From AP-15 sp963812675 (GTDB lineage: Bacteria; Pseudomonadota; Alphaproteobacteria; ATCC43930; CGMCC-115725): 64,000 bases of DNA. The stretch covers positions 372,001 to 436,000 of the forward strand of contig CAWEWR010000024.1 of the NCBI GenBank assembly GCA_963812675.1, in the 5' to 3' direction. Below the pieces are notes generated by a model. It saw only the letters and a program-made list of their open reading frames with translations, made no database searches and was not told the origin of the DNA. Numbering within the stretch: the stretch's first letter is position 1; each line of letters begins with the position of its first letter. This document shows positions 50,960-61,253 of the stretch, piece by piece. A program made the position numbers and the translations under genes.

Positions 50960-52570
50960 TTATTTATCGAGCCACACTGTCGCCAGATCCTGGTTGAGGT
51001 AGTGGCTTGGACTGATCTTCCAGCCCTTTACGTAAGACCGGTAAGGGACGATGCGGTGCCACCACAATACCCAGATCTGATGGGCCTGTTCATCGGCGAC
51101 GTATTTTTCGAATTGGCGCATCAGGTCGCGCTGTTTCGCGAAATCTGTCTCACGCAGCATCTTGTCGTAAAGATCGAGTTCGGCCTGATCCTGGTAATAG
51201 CCGTATGCCGCGGCGTAGCTCGGCAGGAATGTCTGCACGTCCAACAACGGGTTGGGCACGCCGTGGCAATTGGCGATCAGCGCGACCTCGAAATTGCCGG
51301 TGCGCAGCGCGTCCAATTCCGGACCTCCAGGGAGCACGCGCTGCGTCACGTGCAATCCGATCTTGCTCCACTCGTCGACCAGCCAGGTGCCGACATATTT
51401 GTACGGCTGGTCGACATTGCGGTTCAAAAGCTCGAAACTCAACCCCTCGGCTCCTGCCTCTTTCAGTAGGCGTTTTGCCTCCGCCCGCGATTTTTCGATA
51501 TCGGGCCAGAATCCGGCGATCTGCTGCAACTCCTCCTTCGTCGCCGCCAGCGGCGAGGCGGGAAACACTATCCCGCCGACGGTGCGTACATTGGCGATCT
51601 TCGACAGCGCCGGTGCACCATGCCAACGGTCGATCGCTAGGGTCAGCGCGCGCCGCACCCGGGGGTCGTCAAACGGTTTTTTCCTATGGTTCGGAGTTAC
51701 CAGGTTGCCGCAATTCCAATCGCTCTCCTGAACGGCGAGCTGACCGTTGAGGGCTCTCTTAAGCTCGTCTAGCGTCGAGGGTGGAAAACCGCGGAACTCG
51801 ATTGCAGCGCGATCGCTGCGAATGGCGTCGACCCGAACCGCTTGCTTCGGCGCGTAAATGCCGCTGAAACCGTCGAGATAGGGCAACCCCTGGCGATAAT
51901 AATCGGGGTTGCGAACCCCCTTGATCGCCTGGCCTGTTTCGAATTCGGTGAATTTGAACGGACCCGAGCCGAGAATATTCTTTTCATACCAGCGCGGATC
52001 CTTGTCGAGAATGTCCTTCTTGTAGATGAATGTGAACGGGTCGGCGAGCGCTGGCAAGAAGGCATCGGTCGCAAATTTGAGATGGAAGACGACAGTCGAC
52101 GGATCGGGTGCCTCGACCTTGTCGACCATTTCGTACCAGCTCTGACGCGCGCTCAGCACTCCTTGGGGCGGGTCGATGATCATCTGCCAGCTTTTCGCAA
52201 CATCGGCAGCGGTCAGTAGCGAGCCATCGTGGAATTTGACGGCGCCGCGGATTTTGAACGTATAAGTCTTGCCGCCGTCGGTCGGTTGCGGCATCGCCGT
52301 GCAGAGGTCGCAGACAAAGTCGGTCGTCGAGGATGGATTGTCGGGGTTGACCCGGATCAGCACGCTGTAAAACGGGGCAACCGAATGCAGCGTCGCAAAG
52401 GTACCTTCGCGATGGCCGTCAAAACTGGGCGGCGCGTCCTCCGGGATCACATATGTAAGAGTTCCGCCGCGCTTGCCTGATTCCTCTTCACCAGGCGCTG
52501 CCGCGAGAGCCGCGGCCCCGAGCGCGACGACGCCTAACCCTGTCGCCAACCACCAAGCACCGATCCTCAT
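50960..52570 (-). CDS. family-5 solute-binding protein, paralogue 4
   Basis: A 536-aa binding protein, first of the four in the operon. Signal peptide MRIGAWWLATGLGVVALGAA, cleavage near AAAPG. ATG 52570 has GAGGGGCG upstream. VCDLCTAMPQPTDGGKTY and DWNCGN are shared with the others. The conserved CDLC pair in all four could form a disulfide or hold a ligand. Probably a different ligand preference from its siblings. Confidence 0.9.
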   Translation of the reverse strand: MRIGAWWLATGLGVVALGAAALAAAPGEEESGKRGGTLTYVIPEDAPPSFDGHREGTFATLHSVAPFYSVLIRVNPDNPSSTTDFVCDLCTAMPQPTDGGKTYTFKIRGAVKFHDGSLLTAADVAKSWQMIIDPPQGVLSARQSWYEMVDKVEAPDPSTVVFHLKFATDAFLPALADPFTFIYKKDILDKDPRWYEKNILGSGPFKFTEFETGQAIKGVRNPDYYRQGLPYLDGFSGIYAPKQAVRVDAIRSDRAAIEFRGFPPSTLDELKRALNGQLAVQESDWNCGNLVTPNHRKKPFDDPRVRRALTLAIDRWHGAPALSKIANVRTVGGIVFPASPLAATKEELQQIAGFWPDIEKSRAEAKRLLKEAGAEGLSFELLNRNVDQPYKYVGTWLVDEWSKIGLHVTQRVLPGGPELDALRTGNFEVALIANCHGVPNPLLDVQTFLPSYAAAYGYYQDQAELDLYDKMLRETDFAKQRDLMRQFEKYVADEQAHQIWVLWWHRIVPYRSYVKGWKISPSHYLNQDLATVWLDK

Positions 52571-52597
52571 ATTCGCCCCTCGTAAGGAAAACTCCGG

Positions 52598-53635
<1,038 letters not shown>

Positions 53636-53816
53636 AACACCCGCGTCTTCCTCCCATACACTCTGCAGGGTCGTATTCTTGTTGGGTGCGGTGTGGTATC
53701 GGCCGCGGCGGGAACTGTCAACGGCGGCGAAAAAACGACGGAGCAAGCCGCCCGGCAGCGGTTGCTAACCTACTGGCGACGTGCGGCGGGGCGGGCCGCT
53801 GCCGCCCGCTTCCGGA

Positions 53817-54209
53817 CTAGGTCGCAACTTCTCCGACGCTGGACGCCCCGAGGTCAAACCGGGCCAGCCGGCTCAGCAGTTCCTCCGCCTCGAAGGGCTT
53901 AGAAATAACGTCGTCTGCCCCAAACGCCTCGGCCAATCCCAAATAATCGAGGTTGCGGTTCCGTGCACCGCCCGAAATAGCGATGATCTTGACCTCCGGA
54001 CGCTCGGACCGGATCTTAAGGATGGTTTCAATACCCTCTTGCTCGGGCATGATGATGTCGGTGATCACGACATCGGGGCGCTCGTCCCGGAAGACGGCCA
54101 TCGCACGTTTGCCATCCGAGGCGGTCGCCACATGGTACCCGTTGCGCTGCAGGATTTTAGAAAGCGTGTACCTGACCAGGTGGTCGTCGTCGATCACCAA
54201 AACCTTCAT
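53817..54209 (-). CDS. single-domain response regulator (CheY-like receiver)
   Basis: A 130-aa receiver with no output domain. Acidic pocket Asp7-Asp9 (IDDDH), phospho-acceptor Asp51 (VITDIIMPEQEG), the AISGG switch residue and a Lys in VISKPF near 104. ATG 54209 begins directly at the first strand. It lies 110 bases downstream of the sensor kinase gene on the same strand and is its likely partner, acting by protein contact. Confidence 0.9.
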   Translation of the reverse strand: MKVLVIDDDHLVRYTLSKILQRNGYHVATASDGKRAMAVFRDERPDVVITDIIMPEQEGIETILKIRSERPEVKIIAISGGARNRNLDYLGLAEAFGADDVISKPFEAEELLSRLARFDLGASSVGEVAT

Positions 54210-54319
54210 GGGGTCAGCCTCGTGAAGCGCGATGCCCTCACCTAACCGCAAATTCGGCAATAATGATTTAACGGAGCCTTCCCTTACGACGGCCACCGGA
54301 GCGAAACGGTTTCGCAGCC

Positions 54320-56905
54320 TCACGCTGCCGCCGCTCCGTCGACTGATGTCTCAACCTCAGCGGCCGGCAGGAAAATAGTAAACTCGGTCCCTTCGCCTGG
54401 TTGGCTTTTCACCTCGATTCGCCCGCCATGGTCGGCGATGATGCCGTGGACGACAGACAGTCCGAGCCCAGTGCCCTCGCCGACATCTTTTGTCGTAAAG
54501 AAGGGCTCGAAGATCCGATCCTTGGTCTCGGCATCCATACCGCAGCCGGTATCGGCGACCCGAAGGCGAACGAAATCGCGGCTGCGGCGGCGTTTTGAAT
54601 GCGGGCTCGCGGGCGAAACCTCGACTGTAATCGTCCCCAGTTCGGTCCCGATCGCCTGCCGGGCATTGGTGACCAAATTGACGATGATCTGCTGAAGCTG
54701 ACCGGCATCCGCCAGAATGGGCGGAACCTCCTCGATCTGTTGGTTGATCAGCACGGTCGCAGGTATGGTCGGGCGCAGCATCTGCAGGGCCTGGGCGATG
54801 GTCGCAGCGAGATTCACCCTCGTCTTCGCTGCTTTCTGATTTCGGCTAAAGGCGAGAATGCGCTGCACGAGGTCGCGGCCGTGGCGGCTCGCCTGCACGA
54901 CTGTTTCGAGATCCTCCTTCTCGCTGCTTCCTTCCGGCATTTGCTGCATCAGCAGCTGCGAGAGCGCAAGGATCGGCATGAGAGTATTGTTGAGATCGTG
55001 CGCGATGCCCCCGGCGAGGGTGCCGAGCGCGTCAAGCTTTTGCGAATGAAGCAGTTGGCGCTCCAGCTCCCTTTGGCGCTCCTCGGCCATCCGCGTTTCG
55101 GTCACGTCCCTGATCGTCCCAATCCGCCGGACGGGATCGCCTTTGTCGTCGAAAATCGTTTCGATTTCTGTGTAAATCCATTTCATCGACCCGTCGTAAC
55201 ACCGAAAGCGGTATGTCAAGGGTGAAGCCTGAAGGCCTTGCTCGGAGGCAGTCATCGAGGCTTCGTATCCTGCGCGGTCGTCCGGATGAATGAGGGGCAG
55301 GAACTCCTCCTTCGTCGGCGCCGATAGCCGCGGGTCGAGCCCGAATATTCGGTAGAACTCCTCCGACCCGCTCACCTCGCCGGTCCGGAAATCGCGGTTG
55401 AAGCTGCCGATCTTGGCGAGCCGCTGAGCGCGATTCAGGTTGTCCCGGCTTTGCCGCAGTTGGTCTTCGGTGAGTTTCATCTGCGTAATATCGATGTGCA
55501 ATCCGGCGATTCCGCCATTTTGCATACGACGCAAGGAGCCCATCACATAGCGGCCGTCGGCGAGCCGCTGTTCTGTCACCCCCGACGGCTGATTGAACGT
55601 GTTCATCCGATTGGCGAGCCATTCCAGTTCGCACCCGACCGCATCGGCATACCAGCCGGCGTCGAGACCAGCCCACACGATTTCCTCGAAGGGCGTTCCC
55701 GGCACCATCAGGCGCGCTGCTTTTGGATACAGTCGCCGATAGGGCTCATTGCACATTACAAAACAATCATCGCGATCGTAGATGGCGAACCCCTCGGAAA
55801 TACTGTCAACGGCGTCGCGCAGGGTCGCTTGTATCTCCCGGAGCTTCTGTTCGACCTCGTTTCGGAGGGCAATATCGGCTTTCAGGCGGTCACTGGCGGC
55901 CTGAAGCTTGTCGCGTTCGTCAGCCAACGCGATTTCGTGCGAAGTGCGATGGTGGATCTCGCGAATCAGATACGCTGCGAGCCCTGCCAGCAAAAATGTT
56001 GCCAGCCCGGCCACCGCAGCGATCACCCTCGCATGCTCACGAGATGCCGCAAGCGCTTCGCGGAGGTCGGAACCGACGGTGACGACCAGCGGATAATCCC
56101 CGACGCGCCGATAGCTGAAGAACCGTGTGACGTGATCTATAACGCTCTTCTTGATGAACGTCCCCTCGCCATTTGCGGGGATGGCGGCTGCCCAGGGATG
56201 TCCGACCCGCTGACCGATGCCGGCCAGCCCGGTGGGATCTTCCCGTGTAAAGCGGACGCGCACAATGTCGTCCAGCCCGATCAGAGCGATGCTGCCGCGC
56301 GGACCCAGATCGATCGATGTGTTGAGCGTTGTGAGATTAGCCGGCGATAGCGCGAACATGATGACGCCGAGAAAGGTGCCGTCCTCGGCGTCGACGCGCC
56401 GCGTCACGTTGATCGTTATCTGGTGCGAGACGCGCCCGGTCACCGGCTTGCCGATGAAGATACCCTGAAACCGGCCATCGAGATGGATGCGGAAGTGCTC
56501 GCGGTCGCTGAGGTCGATCGGCTCCGGCGCGGGGTCGAGCGTAGTCGAGACGAGCCTTCCGTCGGGCCCTATGATTCCCGCATGAATCGTCGCGTTCGAC
56601 AGCAGCGGGATCTCGCGCGCCCAGGCATGGATGTCGAAAGCCCCGCTTGCGGTGCGCATGCGTTGGGCGACGATCTCCATCGCGCCGGCGACGCCGCCGA
56701 GAATATGGGTCAATTCGTCGGCGAAAGCAGCCGCGAGGTTACGCTCTTCCGAGCGCGTGCGATCCATCGCCGCCTCTCTTGCGGTCGTGATCGAGGCCGC
56801 AACTGCCGTCCACAGCGCCAGAATGACGATGATGCCGACGGCGACGATCTCGATTGTCGTCACTCTGCAACGGCGACGGGGATCTGTGGGGAACAGGGTG
56901 GACAA
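54320..56905 (-). CDS. PAS-containing membrane sensor histidine kinase
   Basis: An 861-aa kinase. TM1 is about 18-38, a dCache-like extracytoplasmic sensor about 45-300, TM2 about 308-328 and a coiled linker about 335-365. Two PAS domains follow (about 370-480 and 500-612). The H-box has His636 (GGIAHDLNN), the N-box Asn747, G1 DTGCGM (785-790) and G2 GTGLGL (811-816). TTG 56905 has CGGAG upstream; an in-frame GTG 14 codons later is an alternative. Phosphorylates the adjacent receiver. Confidence 0.9.
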   Translation of the reverse strand: MSTLFPTDPRRRCRVTTIEIVAVGIIVILALWTAVAASITTAREAAMDRTRSEERNLAAAFADELTHILGGVAGAMEIVAQRMRTASGAFDIHAWAREIPLLSNATIHAGIIGPDGRLVSTTLDPAPEPIDLSDREHFRIHLDGRFQGIFIGKPVTGRVSHQITINVTRRVDAEDGTFLGVIMFALSPANLTTLNTSIDLGPRGSIALIGLDDIVRVRFTREDPTGLAGIGQRVGHPWAAAIPANGEGTFIKKSVIDHVTRFFSYRRVGDYPLVVTVGSDLREALAASREHARVIAAVAGLATFLLAGLAAYLIREIHHRTSHEIALADERDKLQAASDRLKADIALRNEVEQKLREIQATLRDAVDSISEGFAIYDRDDCFVMCNEPYRRLYPKAARLMVPGTPFEEIVWAGLDAGWYADAVGCELEWLANRMNTFNQPSGVTEQRLADGRYVMGSLRRMQNGGIAGLHIDITQMKLTEDQLRQSRDNLNRAQRLAKIGSFNRDFRTGEVSGSEEFYRIFGLDPRLSAPTKEEFLPLIHPDDRAGYEASMTASEQGLQASPLTYRFRCYDGSMKWIYTEIETIFDDKGDPVRRIGTIRDVTETRMAEERQRELERQLLHSQKLDALGTLAGGIAHDLNNTLMPILALSQLLMQQMPEGSSEKEDLETVVQASRHGRDLVQRILAFSRNQKAAKTRVNLAATIAQALQMLRPTIPATVLINQQIEEVPPILADAGQLQQIIVNLVTNARQAIGTELGTITVEVSPASPHSKRRRSRDFVRLRVADTGCGMDAETKDRIFEPFFTTKDVGEGTGLGLSVVHGIIADHGGRIEVKSQPGEGTEFTIFLPAAEVETSVDGAAAA

Positions 56906-57064
56906 AGTTCAGGCTCCGAGAAGGACGGAGCATCGAGGCACAGCGAGGTTAAGATTCCTCTCAATTCGAGCATGCGTTCGGTCGGCGGGGGGCTTCACGC
57001 GCTTCTCGCGGCCCGCTAAGATCCGCGCGGCATCAACGTCAGCAACGACGAGGAGGACCGTTTC

Positions 57065-57574
57065 ATGCCGATCTCGATGTACCATGCTTCCGTGCCGGTA
57101 TTTTTGCAGCTGCTCGGCGGCCTGAAGGGAGTGATCGAAAAGGCCGAGGCCCACGCGACCGCCCATAAGTGGGAAGAGAACGCGCTGTTAAACTGGCGGC
57201 TCTATCCGGACATGTTCACTTTCGCCCGCCAGGTGCGGCAGGCGAGCGAGCATGCCTTTGGCGCCGGACGCGCCGCCGGCGTCGCGGTGCCCGAACTGCC
57301 TGCCATCGACAACAGCTTTGCCGAAATGAAGGCGCGGATCGACAAGACGATCGATTTCCTGAAGGGGCTGAAGGCCGACCAGCTCGACGGCCGGGAAGAC
57401 GCGCAGGTGACGATCACGCAAGGCGGTCAGCCGCGCAATTTCCGTGCCCAGAACTATCTCTACCACCTCGCAATGCCGAATTTCTATTTCCACACGACTA
57501 CGGCTTACAACATCCTGCGCAGTCTCGGCATCGAGATCGGCAAGCGCGACTTCATGGGCCAGATGCCCTCATAG
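57065..57574 (+). CDS. DUF1993-family protein
   Basis: A 169-aa protein of the DUF1993 family: an all-helical, DinB-like four-helix bundle, of unknown function. Marks are MYHASVPVFLQLLGGL at the start, NWRLYPDMF and NYLYHLAMPNFYFHTTTAYNILR near the end, the last with His residues that could bind metal. ATG 57065 follows GAGGAGGA. It is followed by repeats and a terminator-like hairpin. Confidence 0.9.
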   Translation: MPISMYHASVPVFLQLLGGLKGVIEKAEAHATAHKWEENALLNWRLYPDMFTFARQVRQASEHAFGAGRAAGVAVPELPAIDNSFAEMKARIDKTIDFLKGLKADQLDGREDAQVTITQGGQPRNFRAQNYLYHLAMPNFYFHTTTAYNILRSLGIEIGKRDFMGQMPS

Positions 57575-57585
57575 GATTCGCGTTG

Positions 57586-57636
57586 GCCTCCCTCTCCCCG
57601 GTTGCACCCGCTTGCGGGGAGAGGGTCGGGGTGAAG
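57586..57636. repeat. palindromic repeat family R1 (copy g)
   Basis: CCCTCTCCCCGG with GCGGGGAGAGGG, just after the DUF1993 stop. Confidence 0.7.
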
Positions 57637-57646
57637 GCGGCCGCCT

Positions 57647-57682
57647 AAAACGCGGACGCGACCAAGGTCACGTCCGCGTTTT
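57647..57682. terminator. bidirectional rho-independent terminator candidate
   Basis: AAAACGCGGACG at 57647-57658 and CGTCCGCGTTTT at 57671-57682 pair perfectly over 12 bases. The T-tail on the plus strand would end the DUF1993 transcript, and the symmetric A/T ends allow use from either side. Confidence 0.7.
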
Positions 57683-57881
57683 CCGTTCCCATGCCGAAAC
57701 GGACATCGCAGCGTAGAGCTCGGCAACATACCCGGCTCATCGCAGGCTCCCCTTGCATCGTCGTCGAGGCGCACCTACTATGCCGACCATGGCAGCGAGA
57801 ACGCCAGTCCCCGTCGCGCGATTTTGGTACCGCCGGTATATGTCGGCGGCCTAGGATCGCGCATTCGCGTCATCACCTGAA

Positions 57882-57904
57882 GCCGCCCCACCCGAGGCGG
57901 CTTT
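57882..57904 (+). terminator. short terminator-like hairpin
   Basis: GCCGCC at 57882-57887 pairs with GGCGGC at 57896-57901, followed by TTT. It lies 70 bases before the 53-aa frame. Confidence 0.45.
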
Positions 57905-57975
57905 CGTGTTTCAGCTTCTCGTTACCCCGAAAATCGCCGAGTGTGGAGCGGCCTCTCTCAAAAGGAGGTCAACCC

Positions 57976-58137
57976 ATGTCCCAAACTGATTTCGATGTCG
58001 TCACCGGCCCCTCGATGGCGCAACGGCGAGCGCCGATACCCAAGCAGTCCAACAGAGCCTCGGACCCGGTGTCCGGCACCGGCGCTGAGCCGCCCGCTCA
58101 ACCGAAGCCGGCCGACGAAAAGATCTTGGCGAGGTAA
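57976..58137 (+). CDS. small 53-aa protein of unknown function
   Basis: ATG 57976 is preceded by AAAGGAGGTC at good spacing, an almost ideal ribosome site. It encodes MSQTDFDVVTGPSMAQRR followed by a Pro/Ala/Lys-rich tail (PPAQPKPADEKILAR). It has no membrane helix and is probably disordered. Its 3' end overlaps the convergent monooxygenase gene by 40 bases. The ribosome site is the main reason to believe it; the low-complexity tail leaves doubt. Confidence 0.5.
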   Translation: MSQTDFDVVTGPSMAQRRAPIPKQSNRASDPVSGTGAEPPAQPKPADEKILAR

Positions 58138-59675
58138 TGGGGTAGGTTTGTGAAGACCGTGCGCCCGTCGCAGCGAAAACCGACATAGCCGTCCGGGCGT
58201 ATCAGATATGCGGCCGGCGACGACCCATAGCGCTTTGCGACCATTCCTTCGCCGTCGATAAAATCCCCGCCGGCTGTCCCGGGCTGGGCGATGCGATACG
58301 CCGCCAAGACCAATTCCGGCAAGCGCGGCAGACTGGGCGGCACGGCCTCGGGGCCGTCACCCAATAACAGCAGCACATGGCGGTGCTCGGCGAAGAGATT
58401 GTAGAGCCGCAGCGATGCCCCATCCTTCGCTGCGACGAGCGGTGCATCGGGCGCCCGGTCACCCGCGGCGGGACCGGGCATTACAGCGCCCTGTTCCTCG
58501 ACGATCGGGCTGTGCCGGTAATTGACCGCAATCCCCGACAGCCCCTCGCCGAGCTTTTCCGTCACGGCGGGGATCTGTGTCAGCAGAGACATCATGTGAT
58601 CGCGGATGAAGCGGGCGATTGTCCCGCGTAATGACACGAGGCGGGTCGCCCGATCGGTCTGCCGGATCACCGCTTCGTCGACCGGTTTGCGCTCGGCCTC
58701 GTAGCTGTCGAGCAGCTGCGGATTACCCCCGCTCCGCGCAACCAGGCTCAGTTTCCAGGCGAGGTTGAAGGCATCCTGGATGCCCATGTTCATGCCCTGG
58801 CCGCCGACCGGGCTATGGATGTGCGCGGCATCGCCGAGCAGAAATACCCGGTCATTGCGAAAGCGCGCCGCCTCTCGCCGGTGGATGCGGAACACCGCCG
58901 TCCATCGCGGATCCCCGAGCCGCAGACGGTCGAGGCCGCGCTCATTGACCACTGCCTGGCATTGCGCAAGGCTGGGCTCGTCGTGCCAGTCGGGCGGCGA
59001 GTTGATGATGATGAGCCGCCAGCGATCCTCCGGCAGCGGAAAAAACGCCAGCGCACCCTCTCGGTGCAGCCAGACCTGTGCCTCGGCATGGTCCAGGTCG
59101 CCGGCAACCTTCACATCGGCTAGAACGAAATGCTCCGGATAAGTGCCGCCCGAGAAAGAAATTCCGAGCTGCTCGCGAACTGTGCTGTGCGGCCCGTCAC
59201 AGCCCAGCAGCCAGTCGGTCTCGACCTCTTCGACCTGGCCGGCGGTACGCAGTCGGACCGAGACGCTGGATTCGCGCTGTGCCAGCGAGATCAGCTCGGT
59301 ATTGCGCTCGACCCGCACCCCTAGCCGGGCCACCCGCTCCTCGAGGATGCGTTCCGTTTCGTCTTGCGGCACCCCGAGAACAAACGGATATCGCGTGTCC
59401 AGCATCCCGAACTCGGCATGGGCGATGCGTCCGCTCTCGCCGTATACGTTGACGCCGGCTATGCGATGACCGGCGCTCAGGAAATCCTCGACGAGCGCCA
59501 TTAGTTCGAACGTCTCGACCGTCCGCGAATGGATCGCGATCGCTCGCGACTCCATCGCGCGATGCGGGGCCTTGTCGATCAGACGACATTGGATCCCGTC
59601 GCGCGCGAGTTCATGGGCCATAACCAATCCGGTCGGACCCGCCCCGACGATCAGCGCTTTCGGCTTTTCCTTCAT
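58098..59675 (-). CDS. FAD-dependent aromatic monooxygenase (PheA/TfdB type)
   Basis: A 525-aa flavoprotein hydroxylase. The FAD-binding GAGPTG lies at residues 11-16, a DG motif (LLGCDGPHSTVRE) in the middle, and the GD motif RVFLLGDAAHIHSPVGGQGMN late in the FAD domain. A C-terminal thioredoxin-like region follows (about 430-525, typical of phenol hydroxylases). Adds one oxygen to an aromatic ring using NAD(P)H. ATG 59675 follows GGAGGGG. It is divergent from the MFS gene, which may import the same substrate. Confidence 0.88.
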   Translation of the reverse strand: MKEKPKALIVGAGPTGLVMAHELARDGIQCRLIDKAPHRAMESRAIAIHSRTVETFELMALVEDFLSAGHRIAGVNVYGESGRIAHAEFGMLDTRYPFVLGVPQDETERILEERVARLGVRVERNTELISLAQRESSVSVRLRTAGQVEEVETDWLLGCDGPHSTVREQLGISFSGGTYPEHFVLADVKVAGDLDHAEAQVWLHREGALAFFPLPEDRWRLIIINSPPDWHDEPSLAQCQAVVNERGLDRLRLGDPRWTAVFRIHRREAARFRNDRVFLLGDAAHIHSPVGGQGMNMGIQDAFNLAWKLSLVARSGGNPQLLDSYEAERKPVDEAVIRQTDRATRLVSLRGTIARFIRDHMMSLLTQIPAVTEKLGEGLSGIAVNYRHSPIVEEQGAVMPGPAAGDRAPDAPLVAAKDGASLRLYNLFAEHRHVLLLLGDGPEAVPPSLPRLPELVLAAYRIAQPGTAGGDFIDGEGMVAKRYGSSPAAYLIRPDGYVGFRCDGRTVFTNLPHYLAKIFSSAGFG

Positions 59676-59825
59676 GGCACCCCTCCACTTCCGTTCAATG
59701 ACCAAATGCCGGGCGGTAGTGAAGGTTCCTGTGCTAGCCTCATTACGGGAAACGCTTGACCCGATACTCTCCCCATAGTAGGTGCCACAAACCGTTGATA
59801 CGAACATGCGGAAGGGAGGCGGCCG

Positions 59826-61160
59826 GTGGACAAGAGCGGGGTAGCCGTAGCGCAGTTTGGCGGGCTGCGCGCGGTCAGCCGGTATCAATGGCTGGTTTTT
59901 CTCGTCGTGTGGCTCGGCTGGACGCTGGATGCCGCCGATTTCGGGCTCTACTCGCTTGTATTGCGGCCGGCGATGATCGAGCTGTTGGGCGGTAACCCGC
60001 CGCTCACCGATATCGGCAAATACGGCGGATTGCTCGCGATGGCAGGACTGCTCGGCTGGGCCTTCGGCGGGTTTCTGTTCGGCATCATCGCCGACTACAT
60101 CGGCCGGGTGCGCACTCTCGCCTTCAGCATCGCGATCTACGCCGTCTTCACGGCGCTGCAGGGGCTCTCGGTAGGCATTCTCGACTTCGCCTTTTACCGC
60201 TTCATCGCCGGGCTCGGCACTGGCGCCGAGCTGATGGTCGGCATCCCGCTTCTGACCGAGACGCTGGGCGAGACGCATCGGGCGAAAATTGCCGGGTGCA
60301 TGATGACCGGCGGCGCGGTCGGCACCTTTGTCGGTTCGTGGGCCTATGGCCTCGTCGGCGGCTATGGCTGGCGGTACGTGTTTTTCATCGGCATCGTGCC
60401 GGCGATCCTGCTCGCCGTGATCCGCCGGCGGATGCTCGAGCCCGATCGCTTCGCCGATGTGCAGGAGCGCCGCCGCGTGGTCGCCGCCGGCCTGCGCAGC
60501 GGCGCGGGCGACCGCGAGTTCATGCGCTTCGTGCCGATCCAGTTGTTCAACAAGGAAAACCGCTACAACACGATGGTCGGCGTGTTGTTTGGCCTCGGCT
60601 CGCTGCTGGCGATCTGGACCACGGTGATCTGGCTGCCGACGATCCTGTCGCTGATGGCGCAGAAGAGCGGCGCCGCCGACGCCACCGCCGCGGTGCCGTT
60701 GGTCAGCCGTGGCATGATGCTGTGGAGCCTCGGCGGCATCGCCGGTTATATCGCCTTCGGCTTTATTGCCGATCTCGTCGGGCGACGGCCGACCGTGATT
60801 TTCTATAGCGTCGGCACGATCGCCGCTGGGCTCACCCTTTATCTGGCATTGCCCGCTTACGAGCCGTGGTACCCGGTCGTGCTGCCGATCTTCGGCTTCT
60901 TCGTCTTTGGGGTCTTCTCGGGCTACGCGATCTATCTGCCGGAGCTGTTCCCGACCCACATCCGCTCGACCGCGGTCGGGTTCTGCACCGGCAGCGCCCG
61001 CATCATCACGAGCTTCGGCCCGCTCGTCGCGGGGCTTCTGGTCGGCGCCTTCGGCGGCAGCTTCAACCGGGTGACGGCCTTCATGACCTGCTTCGCCCTG
61101 CTCAGCATCCTCGCGATGCTGCTCGGCCGCGAAACCAGGGGCAACCCGCTGCCGCGCTAG
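59826..61160 (+). CDS. MFS transporter (aromatic acid/H+ symporter-like)
   Basis: A 444-aa 12-helix MFS protein. The loop after helix 2 is GIIADYIGRVRTLA (the DRxGRR-type motif), repeated in the second half as GFIADLVGRRPTV. ELFPTHIRSTAVGFC resembles the sugar/aromatic acid branches. GTG 59826 follows GGGAGGCGG. Divergent from the FAD monooxygenase across 150 bases, so the two may form an uptake-and-hydroxylation unit (inference). Confidence 0.87.
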   Translation: MDKSGVAVAQFGGLRAVSRYQWLVFLVVWLGWTLDAADFGLYSLVLRPAMIELLGGNPPLTDIGKYGGLLAMAGLLGWAFGGFLFGIIADYIGRVRTLAFSIAIYAVFTALQGLSVGILDFAFYRFIAGLGTGAELMVGIPLLTETLGETHRAKIAGCMMTGGAVGTFVGSWAYGLVGGYGWRYVFFIGIVPAILLAVIRRRMLEPDRFADVQERRRVVAAGLRSGAGDREFMRFVPIQLFNKENRYNTMVGVLFGLGSLLAIWTTVIWLPTILSLMAQKSGAADATAAVPLVSRGMMLWSLGGIAGYIAFGFIADLVGRRPTVIFYSVGTIAAGLTLYLALPAYEPWYPVVLPIFGFFVFGVFSGYAIYLPELFPTHIRSTAVGFCTGSARIITSFGPLVAGLLVGAFGGSFNRVTAFMTCFALLSILAMLLGRETRGNPLPR

Positions 61161-61253
61161 CGTCCCGATCACGCCGCGCGCATCACCGCGCACACCGGCT
61201 CGTCTTGTGGCGTTCTGAACAGCTTGGGGGATACCCCCGAGGCTGCGTGACCT

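Larger units (their letters stand above)
57575..57975. other. intergenic region with repeat and two terminator-like hairpins
   Basis: No gene until the 53-aa frame at 57976. The region holds an R1-type repeat and two hairpins, detailed separately. Confidence 0.6.

Noticed and set aside
59676..61193. N-terminal extension of the FAD monooxygenase across the MFS gene
   Set aside because: The extension is antisense to the MFS transporter, and the true ATG at 59675 has a strong ribosome site just before the FAD motif.
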